The position numbers and the translations under genes were made by a program. Positions 1-10,214 of a stretch of 64,000 bases of DNA are shown one piece after another. The DNA lies in assembly GCF_014641555.1 (NCBI RefSeq), contig NZ_BMHY01000001.1, positions 248,001-312,000 on the forward strand. Reading direction: 5' to 3'. Positions within the stretch are counted from its first letter, which is position 1. Each line of letters opens with the position of its first letter. The notes beneath the pieces are model-generated. The model searched no databases. It saw only the letters and a list, made by a program, of their open reading frames with translations, and had not been told where the DNA came from. This DNA comes from Paenibacillus radicis (ex Gao et al. 2016). GTDB taxonomy: Bacteria > Bacillota > Bacilli > Paenibacillales > Paenibacillaceae.

Positions 1-1454
<1,454 letters not shown>

Positions 1455-1519
1455 ATTACGGCTTTGCGTTTGGCAATTGGTAATTGGCGATTGGCGAGAC
1501 ATCAAAGGAGGAGTTCATA

Positions 1520-2455
1520 ATGAAGCAATTGCATATTCCAGGTGTAGACAAGCCTCTCTCCCGATTAGTAATGGGCACAGGCGATTTAAGAGTGCTCGAG
1601 GAGCCGCAGCGCCAGATGCTGTCTGCTTATATTGAAGCGGGCGGCAACGTATTTGATACCGCGCATCAATATCGCGGAAGAGAGCAGGTGCTTGGACAAT
1701 GGCTTGCCGAAAATCATTTGCGGGAAAAGGTCGTGATTTTGTCTAAGGGCGCCCATCATGATGATGGAAGCCCAGGCGCACGTGTTAACCCTGAAGCCAT
1801 CCGCAAAGATTTGACGGAAAGCCTGGAGCGGCTAGGCACTTCTTATGTTGATTTGTATGCCCTCCACCGTGACGATCCGGCAGCGCCAGTCGGCCCGGTG
1901 ATCGAGGAGCTCAACGAGCATTTGGCAGCGGGACGTATTCGCGTCATTGGCGCATCGAACTGGAGCCATCATCGTGTTCAGGAAGCCAATGACTATGCCG
2001 CTGCCCACGGATTGACGGGCTTTACGTTTAACAGTCCAAACCTGAGTCTGGCAAAGCCTAATGAGCCACGCTGGGAGGGCTGCGTATCCGCAGATCTGAG
2101 CACTTGCCAGTGGCATGCCGGCAATCAATTGCCGCTGCTGTCCTGGTCGGCGCAAGCAGGAGGCTTCTTCTCCGGCCACTTTACGCCAGAGAATCAATCT
2201 GATGAAGAAATGGTTCGTGTTTATTACAGCGACAATAACTGGGAACGATATAAGCGTTCTGTACAAATTGCCGAAGCGAAAGGGGTAACGCCGATTCAGG
2301 TTGCCTTGTCTTATGTATTGAATCAGCCGTTCCCTACTTGTGCGATTATCGGTCCTCGTAATCAAGAAGAGCTGCAGTCTTCAATTGAGGCTATGAACTT
2401 GGAATTAACGCCTCAAGAGGTAGAGTGGCTTGATTTGATCAGGGAGGAGATCTAA
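1520..2455 (+). CDS. Aldo/keto reductase
   Basis: NAD(P)H-dependent oxidoreductase of the AKR superfamily, 311 residues, the usual length for a single (beta/alpha)8 barrel. The catalytic tetrad is visible as D46 and Y51 (FDTAHQY), K76 (ILSKG) and H116 (LYALHRDD). The C-terminal nucleotide-binding motif AIIGPRN is present. The start at 1520 was chosen because AAAGGAGG ends seven to eight bases before it; an in-frame ATG at 1484 has no such site. It lies two bases upstream of the sugar isomerase gene and in the same orientation as the GH2 and GH38 genes. This suggests a role in oxidising or reducing the released sugars, but the substrate cannot be read from sequence. Confidence 0.9.
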   Translation: MKQLHIPGVDKPLSRLVMGTGDLRVLEEPQRQMLSAYIEAGGNVFDTAHQYRGREQVLGQWLAENHLREKVVILSKGAHHDDGSPGARVNPEAIRKDLTESLERLGTSYVDLYALHRDDPAAPVGPVIEELNEHLAAGRIRVIGASNWSHHRVQEANDYAAAHGLTGFTFNSPNLSLAKPNEPRWEGCVSADLSTCQWHAGNQLPLLSWSAQAGGFFSGHFTPENQSDEEMVRVYYSDNNWERYKRSVQIAEAKGVTPIQVALSYVLNQPFPTCAIIGPRNQEELQSSIEAMNLELTPQEVEWLDLIREEI

Positions 2456-2457
2456 GT

Positions 2458-3213
2458 ATGAAGATCAGACATCAATTAGCGGCGCAGCTGTCTACCGTTC
2501 GCAAGGAGCTGAAGCAGGACTTTGAAGGGGTATTGCGCGAGCTGCATAAAATGGGCTGGACTGCCGTTCAAATCGACGGCTTGCACGGAAATCCGGCTAA
2601 GGATATAGCTGCTATTATGAACGAGCTAGGTCTAAAAACAGCAGGCATGCACGTTGGCCTTGAACGAATGAGCAATGATTTGGATGCTGTGCTCGAGGAA
2701 GGCCGCCTGTTTCAGACCAAGGACTTTATTTGCCACTCGCTTCCGGACGGTTTGCAAACGCCAGAAGGCTATGCAAGTGTGCGCAAGGATTTATTAAGCG
2801 TAGCGGAAAAGGTAAAAGGGACTGGCTTCCGTCCGGGTTATCACAATCATGATTTTGAATTTCATACGAAGCTTGAAGGGAAATATGCGCTTGAATATTT
2901 GCTGGATGACCCGGCTATTTATCCGGAAATCGATACGTATTGGGTCCGGAAGGCCGGTCTTGATCCTTTAACCTTCATTAGCAATTATGCAGGGCGGATG
3001 CCGATTCTGCATTTGAAAGATATGACGAGCGACGGAAAAGAGTATTTTGCTGAAATTGGAACGGGACTCATCGATTTTATACCGATCTTGCGCTGGGGAC
3101 TGGAGAATGGCGTCGAATGGTTTGCGGTAGAGCAGGACTATTGCCCGGGCAGCCCGCTCGACAGTCTGGCGCTTAGTCTGGAGAATCTGCTGAAGCTTGA
3201 GGAACAGCTGTAA
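2458..3213 (+). CDS. Sugar phosphate isomerase/epimerase (xylose isomerase-like TIM barrel)
   Basis: A 251-residue protein of the AP-endonuclease-2/xylose-isomerase-like barrel superfamily. Members isomerise or epimerise sugars or inositols using a divalent metal. Likely metal ligands are visible in the motifs YHNHDFEF, PEIDTYW, ILHLKDM and FAVEQD, in the expected order. The start has GGGAGGAG about ten bases upstream, and the gene begins two bases after the aldo/keto reductase stop, so they are almost certainly cotranscribed. The pairing of a reductase with such a barrel is common in Paenibacillus glycan-utilisation loci. The actual sugar is unknown. Confidence 0.88.
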   Translation: MKIRHQLAAQLSTVRKELKQDFEGVLRELHKMGWTAVQIDGLHGNPAKDIAAIMNELGLKTAGMHVGLERMSNDLDAVLEEGRLFQTKDFICHSLPDGLQTPEGYASVRKDLLSVAEKVKGTGFRPGYHNHDFEFHTKLEGKYALEYLLDDPAIYPEIDTYWVRKAGLDPLTFISNYAGRMPILHLKDMTSDGKEYFAEIGTGLIDFIPILRWGLENGVEWFAVEQDYCPGSPLDSLALSLENLLKLEEQL

Positions 3214-3244
3214 GCAAAAGGCCATTAAAGGAGGGCGAGAGCCA

Positions 3245-6200
3245 ATGTTATTTACAGAGAAAAAGTTGGGTGCAAGGCTTGAAGAGCTAAGCAAGACTCG
3301 TTATAGAGACGTAATCAAGCTGAAAAGCTTCTGGGCTACAGAGGACGAAGCAGGTGCGATTGGCGGAAGACCGCCAGCTGCCGCTTCTTCCTCCAAGCTT
3401 AGGACCGGGGAGAGCTGGGTTGGCCGGGACCGTTATTTGTGGCTGACTGCTAACGCAGACATCCCTGCGGCTTGGGCGGGAAAAGCGATAATGGGCCGTT
3501 TTGATTTCGGCGAGACGGGCGGAGGAAATAACAGCGGCTTTGAGTCGTTGTTGTATTGGAATGGACAACCGTATCAAGGCGTGGATTCCAACCATCAAGA
3601 AGTTTTTCTTCCCGAGAATGCGGCAGGAACAACAGGGAAGATGGATATTCGCCTATGGTCCGGTCTCGAAGGCGGCGGAGTGCCTTGTGATCAGAAGCAT
3701 ACGATTAATACAGCCGAGCTTTGCTGGCTGGATGAAAAAATCGACGATTTGTATTACACAGGACGCGCAGTGCTGGAAACGATTGAAGTACTAGATGCTA
3801 ACAGCCATGACCGTATGCGTCTGCTCAAGGCGCTTGACCGTGCGTTCCTGCTTATCGATTGGGCAGTGCCCGGCTCCGATGCTTACTGCGAGTCCGTATA
3901 TGCGGCCCGCGAGCAGCTTCATGCAGAGCTGAATGAAATCGAGAACAACCATCCCGTTAACGTTACGGCAATCGGACATACGCATATTGACGTAGCTTGG
4001 CTATGGCGTCTGAAGCATACACGGGAGAAATGCGCGCGCTCCTTCTCGACGGTATTGCGCTTAATGGAACGTTTCCCGGACTATGTATTTTTGCAAACGC
4101 AGCCTCAGCTGTACGCTTATATTAAAGAGGATTATCCGGAGCTGTACGCGCAAATTCAAGAACGGGTTCGTGAGGGCCGCTGGGAGATCGGCGGAGGCAT
4201 GTGGCTGGAGGCGGACTGCAATTTGACCTCTGGCGAATCGCTCGTCCGTCAATTCCTGTTCGGCACACGGTTTATGCGCGATGAGTTTGGTGTAGAGAGC
4301 ACTTATTTGTGGCTGCCTGACGTATTTGGCTATAGCTGGGCGCTTCCGCAAATTTTGCGCAAATCCGGCTTTGATGCGTTTATGACGACTAAGATCAGCT
4401 GGAATCAAATTAACCGCATGCCGCATGATACGTTCAAATGGCGGGGCATTGACGGCTCCGAAATCGTTACGCATTTTATTACAACGCCAGATGACTGGGA
4501 AGAGGCCAATTCTTTCTTCTATACGTATAACGGATTGATTTCTCCGCAGACGGTAAAAGGAACCTGGGATGCTTATCAAGATAAAGAAGTTAACCAGGAA
4601 TTGCTGCTGTCCTACGGCTACGGTGACGGCGGAGGCGGGGTTAATCGCGAGATGCTGGAAATGCGCCGGCGGCTGGAGGATATGCCAGGGCTGCCAACTG
4701 TGAAGACGGGCAGAGCGGACGATTACTTTAAGCGCTTGGTGAAAACTGTGGAAGAAACCGATCGTTATGTTCATGTATGGGATGGCGAGCTCTACTTGGA
4801 GTATCACCGCGGAACGTACACCAGCCAAGCGTACAATAAAAAAATGAACCGCAAGCTGGAGCTTCTGTATCGTGAAACCGAGTGGCTGCATGCTCTTTCG
4901 GCAACAGCACGTCAGGACTGGAGCAGCTACCCGCAGGAAGACATTAATCGCGGCTGGGTCATCATTCTTCGCAATCAGTTCCACGATATTATTCCGGGCA
5001 CCTCCATTGCCGAGGTTTATGAGGATAGCCGTCTTGAGTATGCAGAGGCGCAGCAGCTAGCCGATCAAGCTTGGTCTAATGCGGCAAGCGCGCTGGGCGC
5101 AGCGAAAGCAGATGAAGGGCAAATGACGGTAATGAACAGCTCGCCTTGGGTGCGAGAAGATCTTATCGCTATTGACGGCGATGCCGACGGCGCCTGGTAT
5201 GATGCAAAAGGGCAAGAACTAGAAGCTCAATATCAGAATGGACGCTGGCTCGTTAAAGCGCCATCGGTGCCTTCGCTTGGAATGGCGGGCATTCGGTTCC
5301 AAGTTGTAGAGGACTCTGGAGCAAAAGCAGAGTCGCCATTCCGCTTGGAAGGCCGTCAGCTAGTGACGCCGCATTACGAATTGGAGTGGAATGAGAACGG
5401 CCAGCTTGTTCGTATATTCGACCTTGATCACAACCGCACGGTATTGGCAGAAAAAGCGCGCGGCAACGTGCTTCAAGTATTTGAAGATAAGCCGCTTCAT
5501 TTCGATGCATGGGATGTAGATATTTTTTATCAGGAAAAAATGCGTGAAATAACGGATCTGATCTCTGCTGAGCTGGTAGAGAACGGGCCGCTGTCTGCAA
5601 CGGTCGTCTTTAAATGGCGTTACGCCAAGTCGTTGATTACGCAATATATGACGGTCTATACGGATAGCCGAAGAATTGACTTTAAGACCGAAATCAATTG
5701 GCAGGAACATCAGCAGCTGCTGAAGGTGGCTTTCCCTGTGGATGTTCGTTCAACGGAAGCGACCTACGACATTCAATACGGCAACGTGAAACGTCCGACT
5801 CACTGGAATACAAGCTGGGATTGGGCGCGATTTGAAACAGTAGGCCACCAATGGGCGGATCTGTCGGAACGCGGCTATGGGGTCAGCCTGCTGAATGATT
5901 GCAAATACGGCTATGACATTAAGGATAACGTCATTCGTTTGTCGCTGATTAAATCCGCGATCCATCCGGATCCAAATGCTGATATTGGCATGCATTCGTT
6001 CACCTATTCCTTGTTCCCGCATAGCGGCGACTGGTATACAGGCGGAACCGTGCAAGAAGCATGGGCGTTAAACAATCCGCTGACAATCAGTAAAGCCGAG
6101 TATGCGCAAACGCCAGTGTCCTTGTTTACGCTGTCTGCTTCAAACGTCATGGTGGATGCGGTTAAAAAGGCTGAGGATAGCGATACGCTGCTTTTGCGTG

Positions 6201-6376
6201 TACATGAATTTGCCGGTGTAAGAACGCAGGTGGAGCTTGGCAGTGATTATGGAATTTCGTCCATGCAGGAATGCGATCTGATGGAGAAGGAGCTGGTGGA
6301 CGGTTTGCTGTCTGCCCCTGTATTTGAGCTTAAGCCTTATGAGATCAAAACGTTCCTAGTCAAATTGAAAGGCTAA
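3245..6376 (+). CDS. Alpha-mannosidase, GH38 family
   Basis: A 1043-residue cytoplasmic (no signal peptide) GH38 alpha-mannosidase that removes alpha-linked mannose from oligosaccharides. An N-terminal domain of about 230 residues is followed by the catalytic domain. The zinc-binding HTHIDVAWLW motif starts near residue 245 and the nucleophile aspartate is in WLPDVFGYS near residue 359. Further typical signatures are NQFHDIIPGTS near 580 and a C-terminal beta-sandwich region. The start at 3245 follows AAAGGAGG at a normal distance; an upstream in-frame start at 3197 overlaps the previous gene and has no such site. It is the last gene of the operon and is followed by a strong terminator. Confidence 0.95.
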   Translation: MLFTEKKLGARLEELSKTRYRDVIKLKSFWATEDEAGAIGGRPPAAASSSKLRTGESWVGRDRYLWLTANADIPAAWAGKAIMGRFDFGETGGGNNSGFESLLYWNGQPYQGVDSNHQEVFLPENAAGTTGKMDIRLWSGLEGGGVPCDQKHTINTAELCWLDEKIDDLYYTGRAVLETIEVLDANSHDRMRLLKALDRAFLLIDWAVPGSDAYCESVYAAREQLHAELNEIENNHPVNVTAIGHTHIDVAWLWRLKHTREKCARSFSTVLRLMERFPDYVFLQTQPQLYAYIKEDYPELYAQIQERVREGRWEIGGGMWLEADCNLTSGESLVRQFLFGTRFMRDEFGVESTYLWLPDVFGYSWALPQILRKSGFDAFMTTKISWNQINRMPHDTFKWRGIDGSEIVTHFITTPDDWEEANSFFYTYNGLISPQTVKGTWDAYQDKEVNQELLLSYGYGDGGGGVNREMLEMRRRLEDMPGLPTVKTGRADDYFKRLVKTVEETDRYVHVWDGELYLEYHRGTYTSQAYNKKMNRKLELLYRETEWLHALSATARQDWSSYPQEDINRGWVIILRNQFHDIIPGTSIAEVYEDSRLEYAEAQQLADQAWSNAASALGAAKADEGQMTVMNSSPWVREDLIAIDGDADGAWYDAKGQELEAQYQNGRWLVKAPSVPSLGMAGIRFQVVEDSGAKAESPFRLEGRQLVTPHYELEWNENGQLVRIFDLDHNRTVLAEKARGNVLQVFEDKPLHFDAWDVDIFYQEKMREITDLISAELVENGPLSATVVFKWRYAKSLITQYMTVYTDSRRIDFKTEINWQEHQQLLKVAFPVDVRSTEATYDIQYGNVKRPTHWNTSWDWARFETVGHQWADLSERGYGVSLLNDCKYGYDIKDNVIRLSLIKSAIHPDPNADIGMHSFTYSLFPHSGDWYTGGTVQEAWALNNPLTISKAEYAQTPVSLFTLSASNVMVDAVKKAEDSDTLLLRVHEFAGVRTQVELGSDYGISSMQECDLMEKELVDGLLSAPVFELKPYEIKTFLVKLKG

Positions 6377-6399
6377 CTGCACGCAAATAAGCAATAGGG

Positions 6400-6438
6400 A
6401 AAAAACGGATGCCGATTAACTTGGCATCCGTTTTTTTT
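6400..6438 (+). terminator. Rho-independent terminator after GH38 gene
   Basis: A 14-base arm (AAAAAACGGATGCC) pairs with its complement across a nine-base loop and is followed by a run of eight T. It ends the glycosidase operon. Confidence 0.9.
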
Positions 6439-6467
6439 AGCAGATACAGGCAGGAATGTTGCTGAAC

Positions 6468-6947
6468 TTAGAATGCATCAATCTGCAACTGAATGTTTGC
6501 CCGGTCTGTTGCTTGAGAGGAAGCAGCTCCGGCGTATCCCAAATCCAGCACAGCAGCAATTCGTTCCTGCTGACCTAACCGGAAGCGTGTTTGGAGATCT
6601 GCAGCGTGCATTCCAGTCTCGATAACGGTTCGCACACAAAGCTGATATTCACTGGCGAGCAATCGGAAATTTTGAATGAGTGCGAACACGGCGCACAGAT
6701 CCTCTACTTGCTTGTGTGAGGATTCGTTCAGACTAGCTACAACGATCAAATGTGCCGGAGCATAGGGATGTCCCGGTAATGCATTTTTGCCGTCAATTCC
6801 GTTTATATAAATAAACCGCCAAGGTTCGCGCAGTCCGTCATTAGGAGCCCAGACGGATGAATCCAGTATGGCAAGTACATCTTTCTCGTCCACAGGGCGT
6901 TCTGCCCATTCTTCTACAGATAATGGTTGCGGTATAACGAGTGGCAT
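6468..6947 (-). CDS. Nitroreductase family protein (second of a tandem pair)
   Basis: A 159-residue FMN-dependent nitroreductase-fold protein, shorter than the usual ~200 residues. The motifs SSVWAPNDGLREPWRFIYI and APAHLIVVASL correspond to the N-terminal FMN-binding part of the family, while the leading RRSIR flavin-binding motif seen in its neighbour is missing. The start at 6947 is preferred over 6953 because the upstream AAAGGAGG would sit one base from the latter. It follows the other nitroreductase by 20 bases in the MarR operon. A role in quinone or nitro-compound detoxification is inferred from the family and the regulator. Confidence 0.8.
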   Translation of the reverse strand: MPLVIPQPLSVEEWAERPVDEKDVLAILDSSVWAPNDGLREPWRFIYINGIDGKNALPGHPYAPAHLIVVASLNESSHKQVEDLCAVFALIQNFRLLASEYQLCVRTVIETGMHAADLQTRFRLGQQERIAAVLDLGYAGAASSQATDRANIQLQIDAF

Positions 6948-6967
6948 GGCCATTCCTCCTTTGATAG

Positions 6968-7525
6968 TTATTCGGTTGCTGAATAAACGATCCAGCGTTT
7001 TGTAGCAGGGGTGCGTTTGCGCGGACGAGGCGCTTTGATGAAGTAACCATAATGAATAATGCCAAGCATCCGTTCATTCTGCTTAAGGGAAAGGGATTCA
7101 AGCAATTTGGGTGAATAGAGCAGTTCATCCGTATCCCACAGCATGCCAATCCCGCGCTCCCACGCGAGCAGCTGCAAGCTCTGCATCATATAACTGGCCT
7201 CAGCGATATATTCATCCTCTTGCTCTGTGATCACGACCAGGTGTCCGGGTATTTCCATGAAACGATTGTAGGTCGCCTCCAACAGCTTGTCAGGCAGCCA
7301 CTTCCCTAACTTGGTAAGGGAGAAGGCATCTGTCATGGTGCGTGACAAGCGTGATCTCGTATCCTGTTCGTTGGCCAATAAGAAGCGGGTACCCTCTAGA
7401 CGTTGCGGATGAGGACATAGCCCGGCGGACAAATGCAGCAATTCATTCAGCACGGAGGCTTCCACTTGTTTTTGCTCATGTCTCCGAATGCTTCTGCGAT
7501 TTTCAATCAAATCTTTAATACTCAT
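6968..7525 (-). CDS. Nitroreductase family protein (first of a tandem pair)
   Basis: A 185-residue flavin-dependent nitroreductase. It begins with the diagnostic N-terminal IENRRSIRRH motif that contacts FMN phosphate, followed by LLHLSAG and the LLAWERGIGMLWDTD region. It reads ATGA with the upstream MarR gene (its first base is the last stop base of that gene), so the two are translationally coupled. Its 3' neighbour is a second, shorter nitroreductase, so the enzyme could be a heterodimer of unequal subunits; that is inference. Substrates are unknown. Confidence 0.85.
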   Translation of the reverse strand: MSIKDLIENRRSIRRHEQKQVEASVLNELLHLSAGLCPHPQRLEGTRFLLANEQDTRSRLSRTMTDAFSLTKLGKWLPDKLLEATYNRFMEIPGHLVVITEQEDEYIAEASYMMQSLQLLAWERGIGMLWDTDELLYSPKLLESLSLKQNERMLGIIHYGYFIKAPRPRKRTPATKRWIVYSATE

Positions 7526-8025
7526 GCTTCACCTTCCCCTTCATGGATTCTTTGCTCCAGTACATTCCCCAGATGTTGGACGAATCGCAATATAGTCGTT
7601 AAGTCTTCGCTGCTCCATTCCTCCAGATATTGCATGAACTCCTTTTCCGCTTGCTGATGCAGCTGCTCATGCAGCTCATACAACGCCTTGCCCTGATCTG
7701 TAAGGGAGAAGAGGTACTCCTTCTTGTTTTGCGGCAATTGGCTGCGTGCAATCAGTCCATCGTTTGTTAATCGGGTGCAAATTTTCGTAATGGCTGCTTT
7801 GGACAGCCGCATAAGGGCTGCCAATGCCGTTCCGTTGACCGGTTCGAATCGTCCAATACAGTCCACCACATGAATGGCAGTGATATTTAGAGAGAGAGAG
7901 GGAAAAGAAGCAGCCTCGGCCAATTGCTTCAATTTCAACGGCTCCAGCTCGATCGTGCGCTCCGTTATGTGAACCAGATGCAAGTATTGATCGTAAAACT
8001 GGCGTAAAAGTGTTTGTCGATGCAT
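7522..8025 (-). CDS. MarR family transcriptional regulator
   Basis: A 167-residue winged-helix regulator. The HTH is seen as NGTALAALMRLSKAAITKICTRL and the wing as NKKEYLFSLTDQG. MarR proteins commonly sense phenolics, quinones or oxidants and repress their own operon. It is the first gene of an operon with two nitroreductases, and a perfect 20-base palindrome lies 24 bases upstream of its start, so autoregulation is likely. A possible Shine-Dalgarno AAAGGCGG precedes the ATG. The ligand cannot be deduced. Confidence 0.9.
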   Translation of the reverse strand: MHRQTLLRQFYDQYLHLVHITERTIELEPLKLKQLAEAASFPSLSLNITAIHVVDCIGRFEPVNGTALAALMRLSKAAITKICTRLTNDGLIARSQLPQNKKEYLFSLTDQGKALYELHEQLHQQAEKEFMQYLEEWSSEDLTTILRFVQHLGNVLEQRIHEGEGEA

Positions 8026-8048
8026 GAGCAGCCGCCTTTCTAAGGATG

Positions 8049-8068
8049 ATTGTTAACTAGTTAACAAT
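8049..8068. promoter_or_regulatory. Perfect 20-bp palindrome, probable MarR operator
   Basis: ATTGTTAACTAGTTAACAAT reads the same on both strands and lies just upstream of the MarR-nitroreductase operon. Its size, symmetry and position are typical of a MarR dimer site. Confidence 0.75.
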
Positions 8069-8145
8069 ATTTATAACACAAACAGTAATGAGAATCAATA
8101 TCAATTTATTATTTATTTGGATAGTGACTTACTCAATGAAAAAGG

Positions 8146-8179
8146 AAAAAACGCCATCACACTGTGTGATGACGTTTTT
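8146..8179 (-). terminator. Rho-independent terminator
   Basis: An inverted repeat (CATCACAC/GTGTGATG, extended by A/T runs) ends in a T run on the minus strand. It lies just downstream of the truncated EamA-type gene and would terminate it. Confidence 0.75.
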
Positions 8180-8201
8180 GTTCGCCAATGCTCATTTTAT
8201 T

Positions 8202-8540
8202 TTATCCAGCGTGGGTACAGACTTTAGGGTAACTGTGCTGTTGCTTGAACCGACGAATGTTTTCAGGCAGGGCAATAGCTAGTAGTACGATAAGAACACC
8301 GGCCCAACGTATCGGACTAATCGTCTCATGAAGAACGAAATACGAAAAAAGAACGGCGACGGGAAGCTCTTTCGCTCCCAATATGCTAGCCATCCCTTCT
8401 CCTACATGCGGAACACCGTAAGCAAACAACAGGGGTGGAATAAAAGAGCCCTGTTCCAAAGCATGCAGATCCCGTCATTACGGCTGCCATATACAAAGCT
8501 TTAGAGTATGGTCGAAGTCAAGCAAACTGTGAGATGTTTT
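8202..8540 (-). pseudogene. EamA/DMT transporter remnant (C-terminal fragment)
   Basis: An 85-codon open stretch (8202-8459) matches the last two membrane spans of an EamA drug/metabolite transporter, with the family-typical order GMASILGAKELPVAV, then ETISPIRWAGVLIVLLAIAL. Stop codons lie directly upstream in this frame. A neighbouring frame continues with membrane-like sequence (AAVMTGSACFGTGLF), so the gene appears frameshifted as well as 5'-truncated. Full-length relatives have about 280-300 residues. It is unlikely to make a working transporter. The upstream limit is approximate. Confidence 0.7.
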
Positions 8541-8550
8541 GTCGGCTCAA

Positions 8551-8964
8551 TTATCTTACATCCAGCCATGTGCAGTTTGTTTGCGCGTGTATGGCTTCTG
8601 TCCCTGCATCAATAGCGGTTTTGTAATAGTCAATTTTAAAATCGATTTTCTTTAAGTATTTGGTTAGTTCATTCAGTTTCTCTAACACTGCTTTTTTATG
8701 TGCTTCAAACGTTTCAAGACGTTCGGTTAACGTAGCGTCTCCCTCCATGCACATATTGATGTACGTTCTGATTTGTTTAACGGGCATTCCGCTTTTTTTC
8801 AAGCAGGTTATAATGTCCAGCCATACAAAATCACTTTCTTTGAAATCCCGGTTACCTGCCTTATCGCGATCAACGAAGGGCAGCAAGCCTTGTTTGTCAT
8901 AATAACGCAATGTATGTGTAGTTAATCCTGTCCGCTCGGCAATCTGACTAATTGTATATCCCAT
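8551..8964 (-). CDS. MerR family transcriptional regulator
   Basis: A 137-residue MerR-type activator/repressor. The N-terminal HTH is clear (YTISQIAERTGLTTHTLRYY, then DKQGLLPF), followed by a coiled-coil dimerisation helix (residues ~80-120). There is no obvious metal-binding cysteine cluster, so it probably belongs to the AdhR-like aldehyde/electrophile-sensing branch rather than the metal-sensing one. It is divergent from a short-chain dehydrogenase, and both genes have promoters with the 19-base spacer characteristic of MerR control. Regulation of both itself and the dehydrogenase is inferred. Confidence 0.92.
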   Translation of the reverse strand: MGYTISQIAERTGLTTHTLRYYDKQGLLPFVDRDKAGNRDFKESDFVWLDIITCLKKSGMPVKQIRTYINMCMEGDATLTERLETFEAHKKAVLEKLNELTKYLKKIDFKIDYYKTAIDAGTEAIHAQTNCTWLDVR

Positions 8965-9003
8965 TTTTCTCCACCTTTATAGTGAATGATCATGAACTTA
9001 TTG

Positions 9004-9034
9004 ATTATACAGGTTAGACTACGCTCTAAGTCAA
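9004..9034 (-). promoter_or_regulatory. MerR-type promoter of the merR-like gene (19-bp spacer)
   Basis: On the minus strand TTGACT (9029-9034) and a perfect TATAAT (9004-9009) are separated by exactly 19 bases. The spacer region carries an imperfect dyad TTAGA...TCTAA. The over-long spacer is the hallmark of promoters that MerR proteins untwist. Confidence 0.7.
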
Positions 9035-9061
9035 AGCAATATTCAATTCGGGAGCGGGTGC

Positions 9062-9092
9062 TTGACTTCGACCAGGCTCTAACGTTTAGAGT
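9062..9092 (+). promoter_or_regulatory. MerR-type promoter of the SDR gene (19-bp spacer)
   Basis: TTGACT (9062-9067) and TAGAGT (9087-9092) are separated by 19 bases. A dyad CTCTAA-CGT-TTAGAG (9077-9091) overlaps the spacer and -10 box, placed as expected for a MerR dimer. Confidence 0.72.
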
Positions 9093-9132
9093 TCGATTTG
9101 TATCAATAACTATGAGCTAAGGAGAGATATAG

Positions 9133-9963
9133 ATGAGCAACAACAAGGTTTGGATCATTACGGGATGCTCCACAGGATTCGGTAGAGAACTGGCAAAAGC
9201 AACGATAGAAGCAGGCTATAATGTCGTTGTTACAGCAAGAAAGCTTAATGCGATTGCTGATCTCGTCAGCGGGAATAGGGATAATGTTCTTGCGATGGAG
9301 CTTGATGTGACAAAGCCTGATCAAATCGAAAAAACGGTAAAGGGTGCTATAGCGAAGTTTGGCCGGATTGACGTGCTTGTCAACAATGCTGGGGTCGGTT
9401 ATTTTAGCTCAATTGAGGAAGCGGACGAAGAAGAAACGAGAAGGATGTTCGAAATTAACTTCTGGGGTCTCATGCATATGACGAATGCTGTTTTACCGTA
9501 TATGAGAAGCCAGCTTTCTGGGCATATTATTAATATCTCGTCCATTGGTGGTTTAGCTTCGTTTCCTGGAGTTGGTTACTATAATGGCACCAAATATGCG
9601 GTTGAGGGCATATCAGAAAGTCTCGCCAAGGAAGTCGCTTCGTTTCATATTCATGTCACGTTGATTGAGCCAAGCAATTTCCGTACGGATTGGTCCGGAC
9701 GTTCAGCTGCCAAAACCCATTCAGCGATTAAGGAATATGAGGAGCTCATCGCACCATTTGTTAATGGGGAAAGTCATGGGAAAGAGGCCGGAGATCCAAA
9801 AAAAGCTGCAGAAGCGATCGTCAATATTGCGGAGCTTGATGAGCCGCCCCTTCGATTGCTGCTGGGAGCGGAGGCTTACCATACCGTCGTGAACAAATAT
9901 TCAGAGTCATTGGAACACTTCGAAAAGTGGAAAGATGTTGCGGTGAATGCTGATTTTCAATAA
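9133..9963 (+). CDS. Short-chain dehydrogenase/reductase (SDR)
   Basis: A 276-residue classical SDR. The nucleotide-binding motif is TGCSTGFG near residue 11, followed by NNAGVG near 85 and the catalytic YNGTKYA (Tyr and Lys) near 155 after ISSIGG. Length and motifs fit NAD(P)-dependent oxidoreductases acting on alcohols or ketones. AAGGAGAG sits a normal distance before the ATG. It is divergent from a MerR regulator and has a 19-base-spacer promoter, pointing to induction by an electrophile or aldehyde. A terminator follows. The substrate is unknown. Confidence 0.93.
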   Translation: MSNNKVWIITGCSTGFGRELAKATIEAGYNVVVTARKLNAIADLVSGNRDNVLAMELDVTKPDQIEKTVKGAIAKFGRIDVLVNNAGVGYFSSIEEADEEETRRMFEINFWGLMHMTNAVLPYMRSQLSGHIINISSIGGLASFPGVGYYNGTKYAVEGISESLAKEVASFHIHVTLIEPSNFRTDWSGRSAAKTHSAIKEYEELIAPFVNGESHGKEAGDPKKAAEAIVNIAELDEPPLRLLLGAEAYHTVVNKYSESLEHFEKWKDVAVNADFQ

Positions 9964-9986
9964 CTAATATCAACGCAGAACGCAGA

Positions 9987-10014
9987 ACGCAGTCCAACTG
10001 GACTGCGTTTTTTT
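9987..10014 (+). terminator. Rho-independent terminator after SDR gene
   Basis: AACGCAGTCC pairs with its complement GGACTGCGTT over a short loop (AACT region), followed by a T run. Confidence 0.88.
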
Positions 10015-10035
10015 GTTGAGCTAGCACATAATCGA

Positions 10036-10214
10036 ATCAAAATGTTGTCAGCCGTTTTTTCGGCAATTTATTGCATCAAAATGCAAATGTGCATTTTGAT
10101 TGGCCTAGATTGTCTATTTTGAGTGAATTGAGGCAGTTTCAAATGCACTTTTACATTTTGATGGCCATTTCGGGCCTTTTGAGGCTCATCAGCCTGCACT
10201 TTTGCATTTTGATT
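10036..10214 (+). repeat. ~180-bp intergenic repeat, copy A
   Basis: This element fills most of the gene-free stretch 10015-10304. It contains three short units built on 'TGCA(C/A)(T/A)TTTGCATTTTGAT', some as self-complementary pairs (ATGCAAATGTGCATTTTGAT). The internal order of landmarks is GCCGTTTTTTCGG, then GTGCATTTTGATTGGCCTA, then TTTCAAATG(C/T)ACTTTTACATTTTG, then TCA(G/A)CCTGCACTTTTGCATTTTG. That order recurs in the reverse orientation at 16973-17161. No coding potential is visible. It is probably a dispersed non-coding element. Confidence 0.75.

Noticed and set aside
4061..4984. Open frame of 307 codons on the minus strand in the GH38 gene
   Set aside because: Shadow of a secure gene, no start signal or domain.
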